From Stappia sp. BW2 (GTDB lineage: Bacteria > Pseudomonadota > Alphaproteobacteria > Rhizobiales > Stappiaceae), in contig NZ_VIRG01000036.1 of NCBI RefSeq assembly GCF_008107695.1, forward strand, positions 434,001 through 498,000: a stretch of 64,000 bases of DNA, written 5' to 3'. The notes under the pieces are model-generated. The model had not been told where the DNA came from and made no database searches. It saw only the letters and a program-made list of their open reading frames with translations. Within the stretch, counting starts at the first letter, position 1. Each line of letters starts with the position of its first letter. Positions 42,085-51,131 of this stretch are shown piece after piece. The position numbers and the translations under genes were made by a program.

Positions 42085-43296
42085 TCAGTCGCCGCCGACC
42101 AGGCCCGTTCCGGCGAAGAGCATCATCCACACTTTCATCCGCATGATCAGCGCCTTTTCCAGCGCCCAGGCCTGGATGACGCCGCCCATGAAGGTGCCCT
42201 GGAGCGAGCCGGAAATCCGGGTCGTATAGGCCTGGACAAGGCATCTGGTACCATCGACAAGCAGAGCATTCTGTTCCGGGTATTCAAGCCGGACATGCAC
42301 GACCAGATCGCCTGGGCCGCGCCGGTCCGATGGCTGCATCAGGGTGCCGGTCGGACCGAGCTGACCGGTCGCGATAGCGTCCTGGATGCGGACGATACGC
42401 GCCGCCAGAACCGTGTCCTTCATGCCGTTGTTGATGTTGCTTTCGCAGGCAACCTCCGCCGGCATGCCGACATGCAGAACCGCGCTGTTGGTCTGGCTGA
42501 AGCCGGCGACAATCTCGATCGGATCGCTCTTGTTGCGATCCGGAACGATCACCATCGCCGGGTTGACGGAGAACTGCGCGGCGCGGGCGCCGACGTTCAA
42601 GGTCAGCTGCTCGATCCGCCCGGAGACAGACGAATAGACCTTGGTCTCACTGAGAGTGACCTTGGCTTGATCAAGTGCGGCTTCTGCAGACTTTAACTGT
42701 GCAGGCAACACCTGGCTGAGTTGTACCTGCAGCGCCTCCAGCTTGGAGTCGGCGGCATTCACATTGGCGGCGGCCTGTTCCTGTGCGGCCTTTGCGTTCT
42801 CATACCTGTTCAACGTGTAAGCGGGCGACTTCCTGTCCTTCAGGTCCTGCTGTTCCGACATGGTCAGGTTCGCCTTGTCGAGAGCCGCTTTGGTCCGGGC
42901 GAGATCAGCGCCTGCTTCCTTGATCTGCGCCTTGATGACATCAATCTGGCTGTTGACTTCGCCCACCGTGGCCTGAGCGGTGGCGACTGCCGCCTTTTCA
43001 CTGCTGTCGTCCACCGTGAAGAGGAGATCGCCGACCTTGACGTTCTCACCGGCCTTGACGGACACCTCGGTGACCGTGCCGCCGCGTTCGGTGACAACCG
43101 GAACGACGCGAAAAGGGATCAGCGCGTTGGTTGTGTCGGGATGATAATATTCTACCGTGAAGATCAGCGCGACGAACAGCACGATCCAGACGAACAGCGC
43201 ACGGTGGACGTTGTAGAGCGTCACGGCGCGGCCCCGCCAGCGTAAATAGGCAATACGCAGCAACAGCGGAAAGCAGGTAATAAGGAGCTCGATCAT
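42085..43296 (-). CDS. HlyD family membrane-fusion protein
   Basis: A 403-residue adaptor. N-terminal hydrophobic part (LLITCFPLLLRIAYLRWRGR, then TM ALFVWIVLFVALIFTVEYY), lipoyl half-motif (TERGGTVTEVSVKAGENVKVGDLLFTVD), coiled coil (about 110-220) and C-terminal beta-barrel. The pattern is close to the YibH/YiaV group of inner-membrane HlyD proteins. Overlaps the upstream gene by four bases. No ABC or MFS transporter is adjacent, so the exported substrate is unknown. Confidence 0.85.
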   Translation of the reverse strand: MIELLITCFPLLLRIAYLRWRGRAVTLYNVHRALFVWIVLFVALIFTVEYYHPDTTNALIPFRVVPVVTERGGTVTEVSVKAGENVKVGDLLFTVDDSSEKAAVATAQATVGEVNSQIDVIKAQIKEAGADLARTKAALDKANLTMSEQQDLKDRKSPAYTLNRYENAKAAQEQAAANVNAADSKLEALQVQLSQVLPAQLKSAEAALDQAKVTLSETKVYSSVSGRIEQLTLNVGARAAQFSVNPAMVIVPDRNKSDPIEIVAGFSQTNSAVLHVGMPAEVACESNINNGMKDTVLAARIVRIQDAIATGQLGPTGTLMQPSDRRGPGDLVVHVRLEYPEQNALLVDGTRCLVQAYTTRISGSLQGTFMGGVIQAWALEKALIMRMKVWMMLFAGTGLVGGD

Positions 43297-43760
43297 GCGT
43301 TGGCTCCTTTTGTCTCGTCGACCGCCTGAAGATCCGCGACCGGTTGTTCGTCCGGGGCAGTTGTCTCATTGGCAGGTGGTGTGTCATCGACGGCAGCTGT
43401 TTCCACCACCGGCGCGAGTTCGTCCTCATCCGCTTCCGGCTTCAGCCATAGAACAACGTCATAAGCGAAGGCGGCAATGATCAGTGTCATCGGCAACAGA
43501 AGGCTGACGTCCCGCAAGGGCGGCACCAGGTCATAGGCGAGGCCGACCACCAGCATGGTCGGGATCGTTGTGCGCAGCGGGGTCGTAGATCCCCTGTGTT
43601 CCGCGTAACGGTCGAAAACGGCGTAGAGGTAGATCACCAGAAACAATAGAAACAGCAGGGTAATCAGTCCCGCTGTGGCAAAGCTGTCGCTGGTGCCGGG
43701 CGCGACCCAGGAATCTGGTGGCGGATCCAACGTCTGCCCTGTCGTTGCCGTTGTGCTCAT
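43293..43760 (-). CDS. Small inner-membrane protein coupled to the HlyD gene
   Basis: 155 residues starting at ATG 43760 with AGGGGGAC upstream. Two or three TM segments (AGLITLLFLLFLVIYLYAVF, MLVVGLAYDLVPPL..., LLLPMTLIIAAFAYDVVLWL) and an acidic Pro/Glu/Asp-rich C-terminal tail (about 45 residues). Overlaps the HlyD gene by four bases (ATGA), so a two-protein complex is likely, as with the YibI/YiaW plus YibH/YiaV pairs; sequence similarity to those small partners is not evident. Confidence 0.75.
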   Translation of the reverse strand: MSTTATTGQTLDPPPDSWVAPGTSDSFATAGLITLLFLLFLVIYLYAVFDRYAEHRGSTTPLRTTIPTMLVVGLAYDLVPPLRDVSLLLPMTLIIAAFAYDVVLWLKPEADEDELAPVVETAAVDDTPPANETTAPDEQPVADLQAVDETKGANA

Positions 43761-44167
43761 GAATGTCCCCCTGTCGGACGCCCCATGACGCGGCGTCGCA
43801 GACACCATAATGACCGGACCAACGCCCGATTGAAACTGTAAATTGTTGCCCCAATTGAAGACACGCCACGCCGATAGCGCCCGGTCTTGTCAGGACACAC
43901 GCTTTTCTGGGGTGAGGCATCGACCTGATTGACAGGCGGTTTGACGTGTTTCCCTCGCGCGGCTCAATTTCGCTTTCATGTCAGCTGGTTAAGCGGTCAA
44001 CGGGGTTCCCTGTCAGTCGCGGTGCTTCGGAACTGAATGAGAATCATGCGCAGGCAGAGAACTGACATTCGCCGGGTGTCGTTAGCCTCCTGAAAGCGAA
44101 CATGGCGGGTTACGGGCTTTCAACGTCGGCGTTGCCGCCGTAGCCATCAGCATGCCGGTTCCAGGGG
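43761..44167. other. intergenic region
   Basis: 407 bases. No gene. An ATGAGAATCAT sequence at 44037-44047 resembles the middle of a Fur box but lies about 280 bases from the nearest start, so I do not call it. Confidence 0.4.
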
Positions 44168-44620
44168 TCAGTTATCCGGTAGAGACTTTTTCATGGAGAC
44201 GGTGTTGTTGCTTCGGGACACCTCAACCCACCCCAGGTGCTGATATAATCGGACATTGTCAGGCATATCGACGTGTGTGTTTAGACGCATTTCGCCATAT
44301 CCCTGCCGCTTGGCCTCGCTTACTGAAAGCTCGATCAGTCGTCGCCCCAAACCCTTACCGGCGTGGTCGGGACGGACCGCGAGGTTCGCCAGTTTCAAAA
44401 ATCCATCACCGGCGACAAGAACGAGACCAGCAACAACATCATCGCCGTGCACGGCAACCCAGACCTGATTGACGGCAATGTCTTCCGCACACCCCTCGGA
44501 AACCGGGGGCAAATCGGAGATGCGATCAGAATATTGGGCATATGCCGCGTCGATGCAGGCTGCCAGGGCGGTGGCATCCGCCGCTTGAGCGGGGCGTATG
44601 ACCAGATCTCGGGGTGTCAA
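44168..44620 (-). CDS. GNAT family N-acetyltransferase
   Basis: A 150-residue GNAT enzyme: VWVAVHGDDVVAGLVLVAGD, LKLANLAVRPDHAGKGLGRRLIE (the V-x-x-x-x-GxGxG/A acetyl-CoA motif A) and MPDNVRLYQHLGWVEVS (motif B). It transfers an acetyl group from acetyl-CoA to an amine; substrate unknown. Single gene. Confidence 0.9.
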   Translation of the reverse strand: MTPRDLVIRPAQAADATALAACIDAAYAQYSDRISDLPPVSEGCAEDIAVNQVWVAVHGDDVVAGLVLVAGDGFLKLANLAVRPDHAGKGLGRRLIELSVSEAKRQGYGEMRLNTHVDMPDNVRLYQHLGWVEVSRSNNTVSMKKSLPDN

Positions 44621-44666
44621 AACGTTAGGTCCATCGGGTTCGTTTCAGGGAGCCAACACTCGTAAC

Positions 44667-44976
44667 TCAATACTCAAGGGTGTTGAAGCGGACTTTGGCG
44701 GCGTCGCAGAAGGCTGGAAGATTGAGTTCGAAGGTCTGCTGGCATGGATCGTCGCGGTAGCCTTCAGGCAGCACATGCCGGTGCGCGTAGTTCCCTAACG
44801 AGAAGCCCTGTCGAATGGTCTGTGCCGAACACCCGTTCTGCATTTTCTTCGGGATCCAAGTCCGTAGTTACGAGTTGACCTGTTGGGGTGGCGCCTGTGC
44901 CTGACCGCTTTTGAACAGCTTTCATGATGTGCGGGGCGCGTCCCTTGCGATGGTGTCGGAAAACCCCCACCTGCAC
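44667..44976 (-). pseudogene. probable frameshifted gene of unknown family
   Basis: Two minus-strand frames join into one protein-like reading. The first (from about 44976) gives GATPTGQLVTTDLDPEENAE and RVFGTDHSTG; the second gives FSLGNYAHRHVLPEGYRDDP then CQQTFELNLPAFCDAAKVRF and stops at TGA 44669-44667. The change of frame falls at the CCC run 44806-44808 (GGG on the coding strand): removing one G restores a single frame. I do not recognise the family; it may be the C-terminal part of a larger gene. Either a real indel or an assembly error. Confidence 0.45.
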
Positions 44977-45005
44977 GACGACATTGAAACAAATTGGAAT
45001 ACCTC

Positions 45006-46037
45006 ATGACTCAAACCGACACCGAAAACCGCAGGTACGTACTGGTCGAACGTCCAAAGGGCGCTCCCGACGGCAACACCTTGCGGCTGGAAACTGCAGA
45101 GGTGCCGAGCCCGGGTCCTGGTCAGATGCTCTTGCGCAACGAATATCTGTCGCTCGATCCCTACATGCGCGGCCGGATGAGTGATGCGCCCTCCTATGCC
45201 GCACCCGTCGAGATTGGCGCGGTGATGGTGGGCGGCACCGTGGCACAGGTCGTGTCATCGGACGTGGCCGGCTTCGACAAGGACGACTGGGTCGTGGCCT
45301 TCGGCGGCTGGCAGGACTACGCCCTGTCCGATGGCTCCGGCGTGATCAACATGGGCAAGTCGCCGGAAAATCCCTCCTGGGCGCTTGGCGTTCTCGGCAT
45401 GCCGGGGCTGACGGCCTGGTCGGGTCTGACCCGGATCGGGCAGCCCAAAGAGGGCGAAACCCTCGTCGTCGCCGGGGCCAGTGGTCCGGTGGGCGCAACG
45501 GTTGGACAGATTGGCAAGATCCTGGGCTTGCGCGTCGTCGGCATCGCAGGCGGTCCTGAGAAGTGCCGCCATGTCGTGGATACCCTCGGCTTCGACGAGT
45601 GCATCGACTACAAGGCCGACGGTTTCCCCAAGGCGCTTGAAACTGCTGTCCCCGATGGCATCGATATCTATTTCGAAAACGTCGGCGGCGCGGTTTTCGA
45701 TGCGGTCTTGCCCCTGCTCAACACCTCTGCACGGATCCCGGTGTGCGGGCTGATCTCGCAATATAACGCGACCTCGCTGCCGGACGGCCCCGACCGGATG
45801 AACCTGCTTCTGGGCACGATCCTGCGCAAGCGGATGACCATGCGCGGCTTTATCGTCTTCGATGACTTCGGTCACCTCTACCCCGAGTTCGCCAGGCAGG
45901 TGGGCGACTGGGTCAGGCAGGGAAAGATCAAATACCGCGAAGAAATGATCGCCGGGCTGGAAAAGGCACCCGAAGCGTTCATTGGCCTGCTGAACGGCGA
46001 GGCTTTCGGCAAACGCGTCATCAAGCTGAGCGCATAA
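45006..46037 (+). CDS. NADP-dependent alkenal/one oxidoreductase (CurA/YncB type MDR)
   Basis: A 343-residue zinc-independent medium-chain reductase of the leukotriene B4 12-hydroxydehydrogenase/CurA group: LRNEYLSLDPYMRGRMSDAP (the YLSxDPYMRGRM signature, about residues 45-64), GMPGLTAWSGL, VVAGASGPVGATVGQIGKILGLRVVGIAG (AxxGxxG nucleotide motif), and FENVGGAVFDAVLPLLN. It reduces activated double bonds with NADPH. ATG 45006 is used. Followed after 28 bases by a DJ-1/PfpI gene; both may act on reactive carbonyls. Confidence 0.93.
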   Translation: MTQTDTENRRYVLVERPKGAPDGNTLRLETAEVPSPGPGQMLLRNEYLSLDPYMRGRMSDAPSYAAPVEIGAVMVGGTVAQVVSSDVAGFDKDDWVVAFGGWQDYALSDGSGVINMGKSPENPSWALGVLGMPGLTAWSGLTRIGQPKEGETLVVAGASGPVGATVGQIGKILGLRVVGIAGGPEKCRHVVDTLGFDECIDYKADGFPKALETAVPDGIDIYFENVGGAVFDAVLPLLNTSARIPVCGLISQYNATSLPDGPDRMNLLLGTILRKRMTMRGFIVFDDFGHLYPEFARQVGDWVRQGKIKYREEMIAGLEKAPEAFIGLLNGEAFGKRVIKLSA

Positions 46038-46065
46038 GCTTTCTGAAAATCAAAGGAATGATCCG

Positions 46066-46740
46066 ATGAAAATTCTCATGGTGCTAACATCGCACGATCA
46101 ACTGGGTGACACTGGCAACAAGACGGGGTTCTGGCTCGAAGAATTCGCCGCGCCCTACTACGTCTTCAAGGATGCCGGGGCCGACATCACCCTGGCTTCG
46201 CCGAAGGGCGGACAGCCGCCCCTGGACCCGTCCAGCGACAGCGACGATGCCCAGACCGACGCCACCAGACGGTTCAAGGCAGACGAAGCCGCGCAGAAGG
46301 ATCTCGCCAACACCAAGGTCCTCTCGACCGTCTCGGCCGAGGGCTATGATGCGATCTTCTTTCCCGGCGGACATGGACCCTTGTGGGACCTTGCCGAAGA
46401 CAAGGACAGCATCGCTCTGATCGCAGCATTCGCTTCAAGCGACCGTGCCGTCGGTGCTGTCTGCCACGCGCCGGCCGTGTTCAAGCACGCCAAGGGCGCG
46501 GACGGCAAGCCGCTGGTGTCGGGCAAGACGGTGACCGGTTTCACCAACACCGAGGAAGAGGGTGTCGGCCTGACCAACGTCGTGCCGTTCCTGGTTGAGG
46601 ACATGCTGAAATCGAACGGTGGCGATTACCGGAAGGGCGACGATTGGGCCTCCTTCGTGGTCACCGACGGCAAGCTGGTAACCGGGCAGAACCCCGCGTC
46701 ATCAGGAGAGGCCGCTCACAAGCTGCTCGCCCTGCTGTGA
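46066..46740 (+). CDS. DJ-1/PfpI family protein (Hsp31-like glyoxalase III type)
   Basis: A 224-residue class I glutamine-amidotransferase-fold protein. GYDAIFFPGGHGPLWDLAED and AVGAVCHAPAVFKHAK place the nucleophile Cys in the AVCHAPA elbow, with His next to it; early Glu in KTGFWLEEFAAPYYVF gives the third part. This pattern matches the Hsp31/YhbO-type deglycase or glyoxalase III group, detoxifying methylglyoxal. Likely co-transcribed with the alkenal reductase upstream. Confidence 0.9.
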   Translation: MKILMVLTSHDQLGDTGNKTGFWLEEFAAPYYVFKDAGADITLASPKGGQPPLDPSSDSDDAQTDATRRFKADEAAQKDLANTKVLSTVSAEGYDAIFFPGGHGPLWDLAEDKDSIALIAAFASSDRAVGAVCHAPAVFKHAKGADGKPLVSGKTVTGFTNTEEEGVGLTNVVPFLVEDMLKSNGGDYRKGDDWASFVVTDGKLVTGQNPASSGEAAHKLLALL

Positions 46741-46746
46741 CCTGAC

Positions 46747-46779
46747 TGAACGGGGTGGCTGTAGCGGTCGCCCCGTTCA
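46747..46779 (+). terminator. candidate terminator after the DJ-1 gene
   Basis: Nine-bp stem TGAACGGGG (46747-46755) / CCCCGTTCA (46771-46779) with a 15-base loop, seven bases past the stop. No U-tract, so it may be rho-assisted or only an mRNA 3' end structure. Confidence 0.5.
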
Positions 46780-46946
46780 TCTGAAATCAGAATGAACGGG
46801 AGTGCCGAAGGAATATCCTTGTTGCCGCTGTCACCGGCAAGACGGGCTTTTACCTGAGTTCTGAATCCAAGCTGCGCCCGGCTGGAGAAGTTAGGCTTTC
46901 CCGTGGATCGGGTGTGTCCAGGTTCGCTGGGAGATGAGAGGCCACG

Positions 46947-47732
46947 TCAGAATTCGAGCGCCAGAAGGTCGGAAGGGGCATAAATGTTCTGGTGATATAA
47001 CGGCTTCTCGTCGCTTAGCCTGGTGCGGGCCTGGATGAAGAAAACCGGTGTATCAGGCACCAGATCGAACATGGCTGCATCGCGCAGGGACAGCTGCATT
47101 GTCGCGACAGTGGTTCTAAGCCGCTGAGCGCGTTTGCCTAGCAACGCCTCCAGGTGGGTGCGCACGTTGACGCCTTCCAGCTCGCTCAGTTCGATGTTGT
47201 CGATATTGATCAATCCCGCAGGCAAATACATCTCGGCACCCACGTTGATGCCGTCGCCCGACATCCTGCGCCGGATGACCGTATAGGGGCCTTCTCCCAG
47301 GTGCTCCGACCAAACCCCGGTTTCATTGGTTCGCAGCACTTCCACCCGAGTGGAGGTAACGCGAAAATGCTTGCCGGTTGCCGCGACACGAAAGCGGAAG
47401 TGCCAGACGTTGGGGCCGATAGGTTCGCCATCCGCCACCCGCGTTCCGTCGCCACGCCGGCGCACGATCAGGCCAAGGTCCTGCAACTGGCCAAGCGCGC
47501 TCTGCACCGTGCCAGGAGCAAGCGACAGACGCTGGGCGATTTCCGCTTCTGGCGGAAGCCGGTCACCAGGCCTCACGACACCGTCGCGGATTGCGGAAAT
47601 CAATGCCAGCCGCAATGCGCTGCGCTTGGTTTCACGCGGGTTACGGCTATGCTCCTCGGCAAGCTTTTGCTGCAGCAGGTCACATAGATCCAGCGACGCG
47701 GTCTCCAGTTCCCGTATCCCCGTATTGCTCAT
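46947..47732 (-). CDS. GntR family regulator (HutC/UTRA type) of the TTT operon
   Basis: A 261-residue regulator. N-terminal GntR HTH (RSALRLALISAIRDGVVRPGDRLPPEAEIAQRLSLAPGTVQSALGQL, about 37-82) and a UTRA effector domain (TGVWSEHLGEGPYTVIRRRM ... DEKPLYHQNIYAPSDLLAL). ATG 47732 overlaps the tctA stop by four bases, so it is the last gene of the TTT operon and probably senses the transported compound. Confidence 0.9.
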   Translation of the reverse strand: MSNTGIRELETASLDLCDLLQQKLAEEHSRNPRETKRSALRLALISAIRDGVVRPGDRLPPEAEIAQRLSLAPGTVQSALGQLQDLGLIVRRRGDGTRVADGEPIGPNVWHFRFRVAATGKHFRVTSTRVEVLRTNETGVWSEHLGEGPYTVIRRRMSGDGINVGAEMYLPAGLINIDNIELSELEGVNVRTHLEALLGKRAQRLRTTVATMQLSLRDAAMFDLVPDTPVFFIQARTRLSDEKPLYHQNIYAPSDLLALEF

Positions 47733-49243
47733 GCTGTCGATGCTTTCTTCCTGCTGCCTCGCCAAATGGCCCGCGCTACGATCATAATCGTAAGCAACAG
47801 GAAGATACCAGCTACCGGACTTGCCAGAATCGATAGCCCATCCACTTGATAAAGCAGCAGCGACTGGCGCAGGGACGTCTCGAACATCTCGCCGAGCAGA
47901 AAGCCGATCACCGTGCAGACCACGGAAATGCCGACGCGTGTAAACAAAATGCCCATGCCTGCAAAGGCAAGCATCACGCCCACATCCCACAGGGATTGGG
48001 ACGGCAGATATATTCCGAAAATACAAAGCATCAGAACCAGCGGAAGAATGATCCGCCGCGGCACGCGGGCGAATTGAATCCAAAGCGACAGTCCCGCCCG
48101 CCCGATCAACAGGTGAAGCAGGTTGGCGACAATCATCGAGGCGAAAAGCCCATAGATCAGCTCTCCATGCATTTGCAGCATGAAGGGACCGGGCACGACC
48201 CCGTGCATCATCAAGGCCCCGATCAGCAGAGCCGCTGCGATGTTTCCGGGGATGCCGAGGGCGATCGTTGGAATAAGGTTCGACCCGACCACGGCGCTGT
48301 TCGCGCTCTCCGTGGCAATAATCCCCTCCGGCTCGCCCTGACCGAACGTATCCCTGTTCTTTGATGAACGCTTGGCTGCAGCATAGGACATGAAGGAGGC
48401 GAGGGTCACTCCGAGCCCTGGCAGCATGCCTACAAGCGAGCCGATGAGCGCGCCTCTTGTCAGGGTCCGCCAGTAGGAAAAGAATTCGCGCGCCGGGAGT
48501 TTGCGGTCTCGCTTGTCTACAGCCTGGTTCGCGGCAAAATCGTCTACCACGCGTTTGGTTGCCAGATCCGAGATCTGCATCACAACCGAAGACAGAGCCA
48601 ATGCCCCGATGGCCAGCGCGGCAAGCGACAGACCGTCATAAAGTTCAATGCGGCCAAAGGTGAAACGCGGTGTTGAGGAAACCGGATCGAGCCCGATGGT
48701 GGCAAGAAAGATGCCGATGAAAATGGCCATACCGCTTTTCAGCGGTGAATCGCCGGCTATTCCGGCAATCAGGGCAAAGGAAAACAACAGGACTGCCGTA
48801 TATTCAACCGGACCGAATTGCAGCGCAAAGGCTGCAAAGGGGACGACCAGAACGATGAGCAGGAGATCGGAAATCGTATCCCCTGTCACAGAGGAAAAGA
48901 GAGCGAATTTCAGGGCCCGGAATGCCTCTCCCCGCCGGGCCATGGGGTAGCCGTCCCAGGCGGTGGCCGCGGATTCGGGCGTGCCGGGGGAATTCAGCAA
49001 AATCGCCGGAACAGCCCCGCCCGAGGTGCCTCCCTTGTTCACGCCGACGAGGAAGGCAATGGCTGTCAGCGGAGACATGTAAAAGGTGAGCGGTATCAGG
49101 ACCGCCATGGCGGTGACGCTGCCAAGACCCGGGAGCGCGCCAATGACGATGCCCAGAAAGATACCGAACGCAATGAAAATCAAGTTCATCGGCTGGATCG
49201 CCGCCGCAAAGGCATGAAGAACTATGTCTTGCATCATATCCAC
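47729..49243 (-). CDS. tctA: TctA large subunit of a TTT transporter (intact)
   Basis: A 504-residue TctA with about eleven TM segments: VIGALPGLGSVTAMAVLIPLTF, GVNKGGTSGGAVPAILLNSP, second motif GSLVGMLPGLGVTLASFMSYA, then NLIPTIALGIPGNIAAALLIGALMM. Starts with GTG 49243 immediately after the TctB stop (alternative ATG at 49237). It is the only full-length TctA in this decaying cluster. Confidence 0.93.
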   Translation of the reverse strand: MDMMQDIVLHAFAAAIQPMNLIFIAFGIFLGIVIGALPGLGSVTAMAVLIPLTFYMSPLTAIAFLVGVNKGGTSGGAVPAILLNSPGTPESAATAWDGYPMARRGEAFRALKFALFSSVTGDTISDLLLIVLVVPFAAFALQFGPVEYTAVLLFSFALIAGIAGDSPLKSGMAIFIGIFLATIGLDPVSSTPRFTFGRIELYDGLSLAALAIGALALSSVVMQISDLATKRVVDDFAANQAVDKRDRKLPAREFFSYWRTLTRGALIGSLVGMLPGLGVTLASFMSYAAAKRSSKNRDTFGQGEPEGIIATESANSAVVGSNLIPTIALGIPGNIAAALLIGALMMHGVVPGPFMLQMHGELIYGLFASMIVANLLHLLIGRAGLSLWIQFARVPRRIILPLVLMLCIFGIYLPSQSLWDVGVMLAFAGMGILFTRVGISVVCTVIGFLLGEMFETSLRQSLLLYQVDGLSILASPVAGIFLLLTIMIVARAIWRGSRKKASTA

Positions 49244-49720
49244 TCAGGGAAGCTGAATATAGAAGGCGTACCAGGCCAGTTGCTGAACGGCCAAAGGCAG
49301 CAGGATCGAGCCGAGGGCGCACCAGAGAAGATGGCGTCTTTGGCCGGCCAACAAGATACCGGCAAAGCAGGAAACAGCACCCGTGATGACGAAGCCGGCG
49401 TAGGAAAGCAGCAGCATTACGACCGTGGCCCAAGCCACCCAGGCGAGCGCCTCGACAACAAACCGAAAGCCTTCGTGACCACCAGGCTCAAGGATCCAGC
49501 GCCGCGAGCGGAACATCAAGGCAAGGCCGAACAGTCCCACCATACCCGCCGACAAGGTTGGAAAGAGCCTCGGCGACAATTGATCGGTTACGGCAGGTAT
49601 TTCGACTTGCGTGGGTATCAGCCAGACAATGGCAAAGATTGCTGCCAACACGGCGACCAGTCCGATCAGAAAATCGAGACGCCCGGAGGCGTCTCGCAGA
49701 TTTTGAGCGGACCCGCTCAT
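49244..49720 (-). CDS. tctB: TctB small subunit of a TTT transporter
   Basis: A 158-residue TctB with four TM segments (LDFLIGLVAVLAAIFAIVWL, LSPRLFPTLSAGMVGLFGLA, VVMLLLSYAGFVITGAVSCF, LLWCALGSILLPLAVQQLAW). Its start overlaps, by four bases (ATGA), the end of a TctC remnant. Directly abuts tctA. Confidence 0.88.
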   Translation of the reverse strand: MSGSAQNLRDASGRLDFLIGLVAVLAAIFAIVWLIPTQVEIPAVTDQLSPRLFPTLSAGMVGLFGLALMFRSRRWILEPGGHEGFRFVVEALAWVAWATVVMLLLSYAGFVITGAVSCFAGILLAGQRRHLLWCALGSILLPLAVQQLAWYAFYIQLP

Positions 49721-49950
49721 TGCGAGGTTTTCTCGTAAACCTTCTGAAGACCTTTGTTTACCGCAGCAATCTCTTTGACCAAGGTTTCTCCGGTGACGCT
49801 GGCTTTCGGGAAGCCCAGCTTGTTGGTCATCAAATCGGTATAGGCCTCGGATTCGACTGCCTTCTCAGAAGCATCGACCAAGGTCTTGAGAATGTCCTCC
49901 GGAAGACCAGCAGGAGCCCAGATCGTGGCCCCGGTAGGCATCGCAACGCC
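49717..49950 (-). pseudogene. C-terminal remnant of a second TctC
   Basis: A minus-strand frame reads TGVAMPTGATIWAPAGLPED, ILKTLVDASEKAVESEAYTD and TNKLGFPKASVTGETLVKEI, the last quarter of a Bug-type TctC (about 75 of 320 residues). The ATGA junction to tctB is kept as in an intact operon. Upstream of about 49950 the sequence is instead tctA in another frame. Thus the N-terminal three quarters, including the signal peptide, is deleted, and no product can be exported. Confidence 0.85.
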
Positions 49951-50630
49951 GGTGTTTCGTCAGTGTTCACGTCCGCTATGCGGTTAAACACCTGCAACAG
50001 GACCTCGGACATGGCAAACAGTCCGATCAATACCGGAATGAGCTGAAACCCGGATTCCATGGCAAAGGAATTGAAGGTGAAGCGCGGTGTTCCGCCGATC
50101 GGGTCGAGACCGACAAAGCCGGCGGACACACCGACCAGAACCATGATCAGCGAATCCAGTTTGGAACCTCCGCCCAGAAGCACGATCACCAGGAGGGCAA
50201 ACAGCATGAGCACGGCCATTTCAGCCGGCCCGAAATCAAGGGCCAGCCGTGCCAGCGGTTCGGCCAGCGCCATCAGAATCAGACAACTGAAGATATTGCC
50301 GAATACGCTGGCAAAGAGCGCCAGCCGCAAGGCACGCCCTCCCTCGCCGCGTTGTGCCATGGGAAACCCGTCAAGCGCGGTTGCCGCCGAAGAAGGCGTG
50401 CCCGGCACATTGAGGAGAACAGCAGAGATCGATCCGCCGAAGATGGCTCCCTGATAAACGCCCAGCAACAGAATGAGCGCCGGAATGGGCTGCATGGCGA
50501 ATGTGACCGGGATGAGCAGCGCAATGGCCATGGTGGGCCCCAGCCCCGGAATGGCCCCGATTATGATGCCGGTCAGTGCCGCCGCGAGGATCCACAGATC
50601 CAGCAATTGCAGAAATGCGTCCCAAAGCAA
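49950..50630 (-). pseudogene. N-terminal half of a TctA, truncated by deletion
   Basis: The frame from ATG 50630 gives about 225 TctA residues (AIPGLGPTMAIALLIPVTFA, LNVPGTPSSAATALDGFPMA, VGVSAGFVGLDPIGGTPRFT, up to VFNRIADVNTDE) and then passes out of register into the TctC remnant, reading non-family sequence to a stop at 49830. A complete TctA has about 500 residues with a second PGLG motif, which is missing. The junction lies near 49940-49960. Evidence for one deletion that removed the rest of this tctA and most of the following tctC. Confidence 0.87.
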
Positions 50631-50666
50631 TTTGGAAATCCTTACCTGGATCTGACACGAAAGCCG

Positions 50667-51131
50667 TCAGGGCAGCGGGACATTCAACCCGTAGCGCCCG
50701 CCGTAATAGACCGCGAAGGCCACAACCAAAGGAAGGCCGATCACGAAAACAGGCCGACGTTCCCCCAGTGCCAGCGTGGAGACAAATGCAACGAAGACAG
50801 CACCTGGCAGAAAGCCGAAATACGTCATCGACCACAGTGCCGCGGCCGACGAAAGCACCACTATCGCGACCCGCACCTGACTGCGTGCCGGACCAACCGG
50901 CATTTCCGCCGAATTCAGGTTCAGCACGAGCCGCAACGCGGCGGCCACCGCCAAGAGACCGAGAACCGCCATGGGAACCGTGCGGGCATCCGGCCATTGG
51001 TTTCCGAAGCCGAACACCTGAATCTGAGTGTCCGCCACGTACAGTCCGGCAAGCGCGCCGACCAGCAGGAGAATACTGGTCAGCGCTGGCATGCCCGGCT
51101 GAAAGCGCTTTACCACCGAGCGAGCAGTCAT
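50667..51131 (-). CDS. tctB: TctB small subunit (orphaned TTT system)
   Basis: A 154-residue TctB, four TM segments (TSILLLVGALAGLYVADTQI, VLGLLAVAAALRLVLNLNSA, VVLSSAAALWSMTYFGFLPG, VIGLPLVVAFAVYYGGRYGL). The frame is intact, but both partners (tctC upstream, tctA downstream) are broken. Abuts the tctC stop with no spacer. Confidence 0.85.
   Translation of the reverse strand: MTARSVVKRFQPGMPALTSILLLVGALAGLYVADTQIQVFGFGNQWPDARTVPMAVLGLLAVAAALRLVLNLNSAEMPVGPARSQVRVAIVVLSSAAALWSMTYFGFLPGAVFVAFVSTLALGERRPVFVIGLPLVVAFAVYYGGRYGLNVPLP

Noticed and set aside
44037-44047. ATGAGAATCAT resembling the core of a Fur box
   Set aside because: Too far from any start, only the core matches, and Fur-box use in these bacteria is uncertain.
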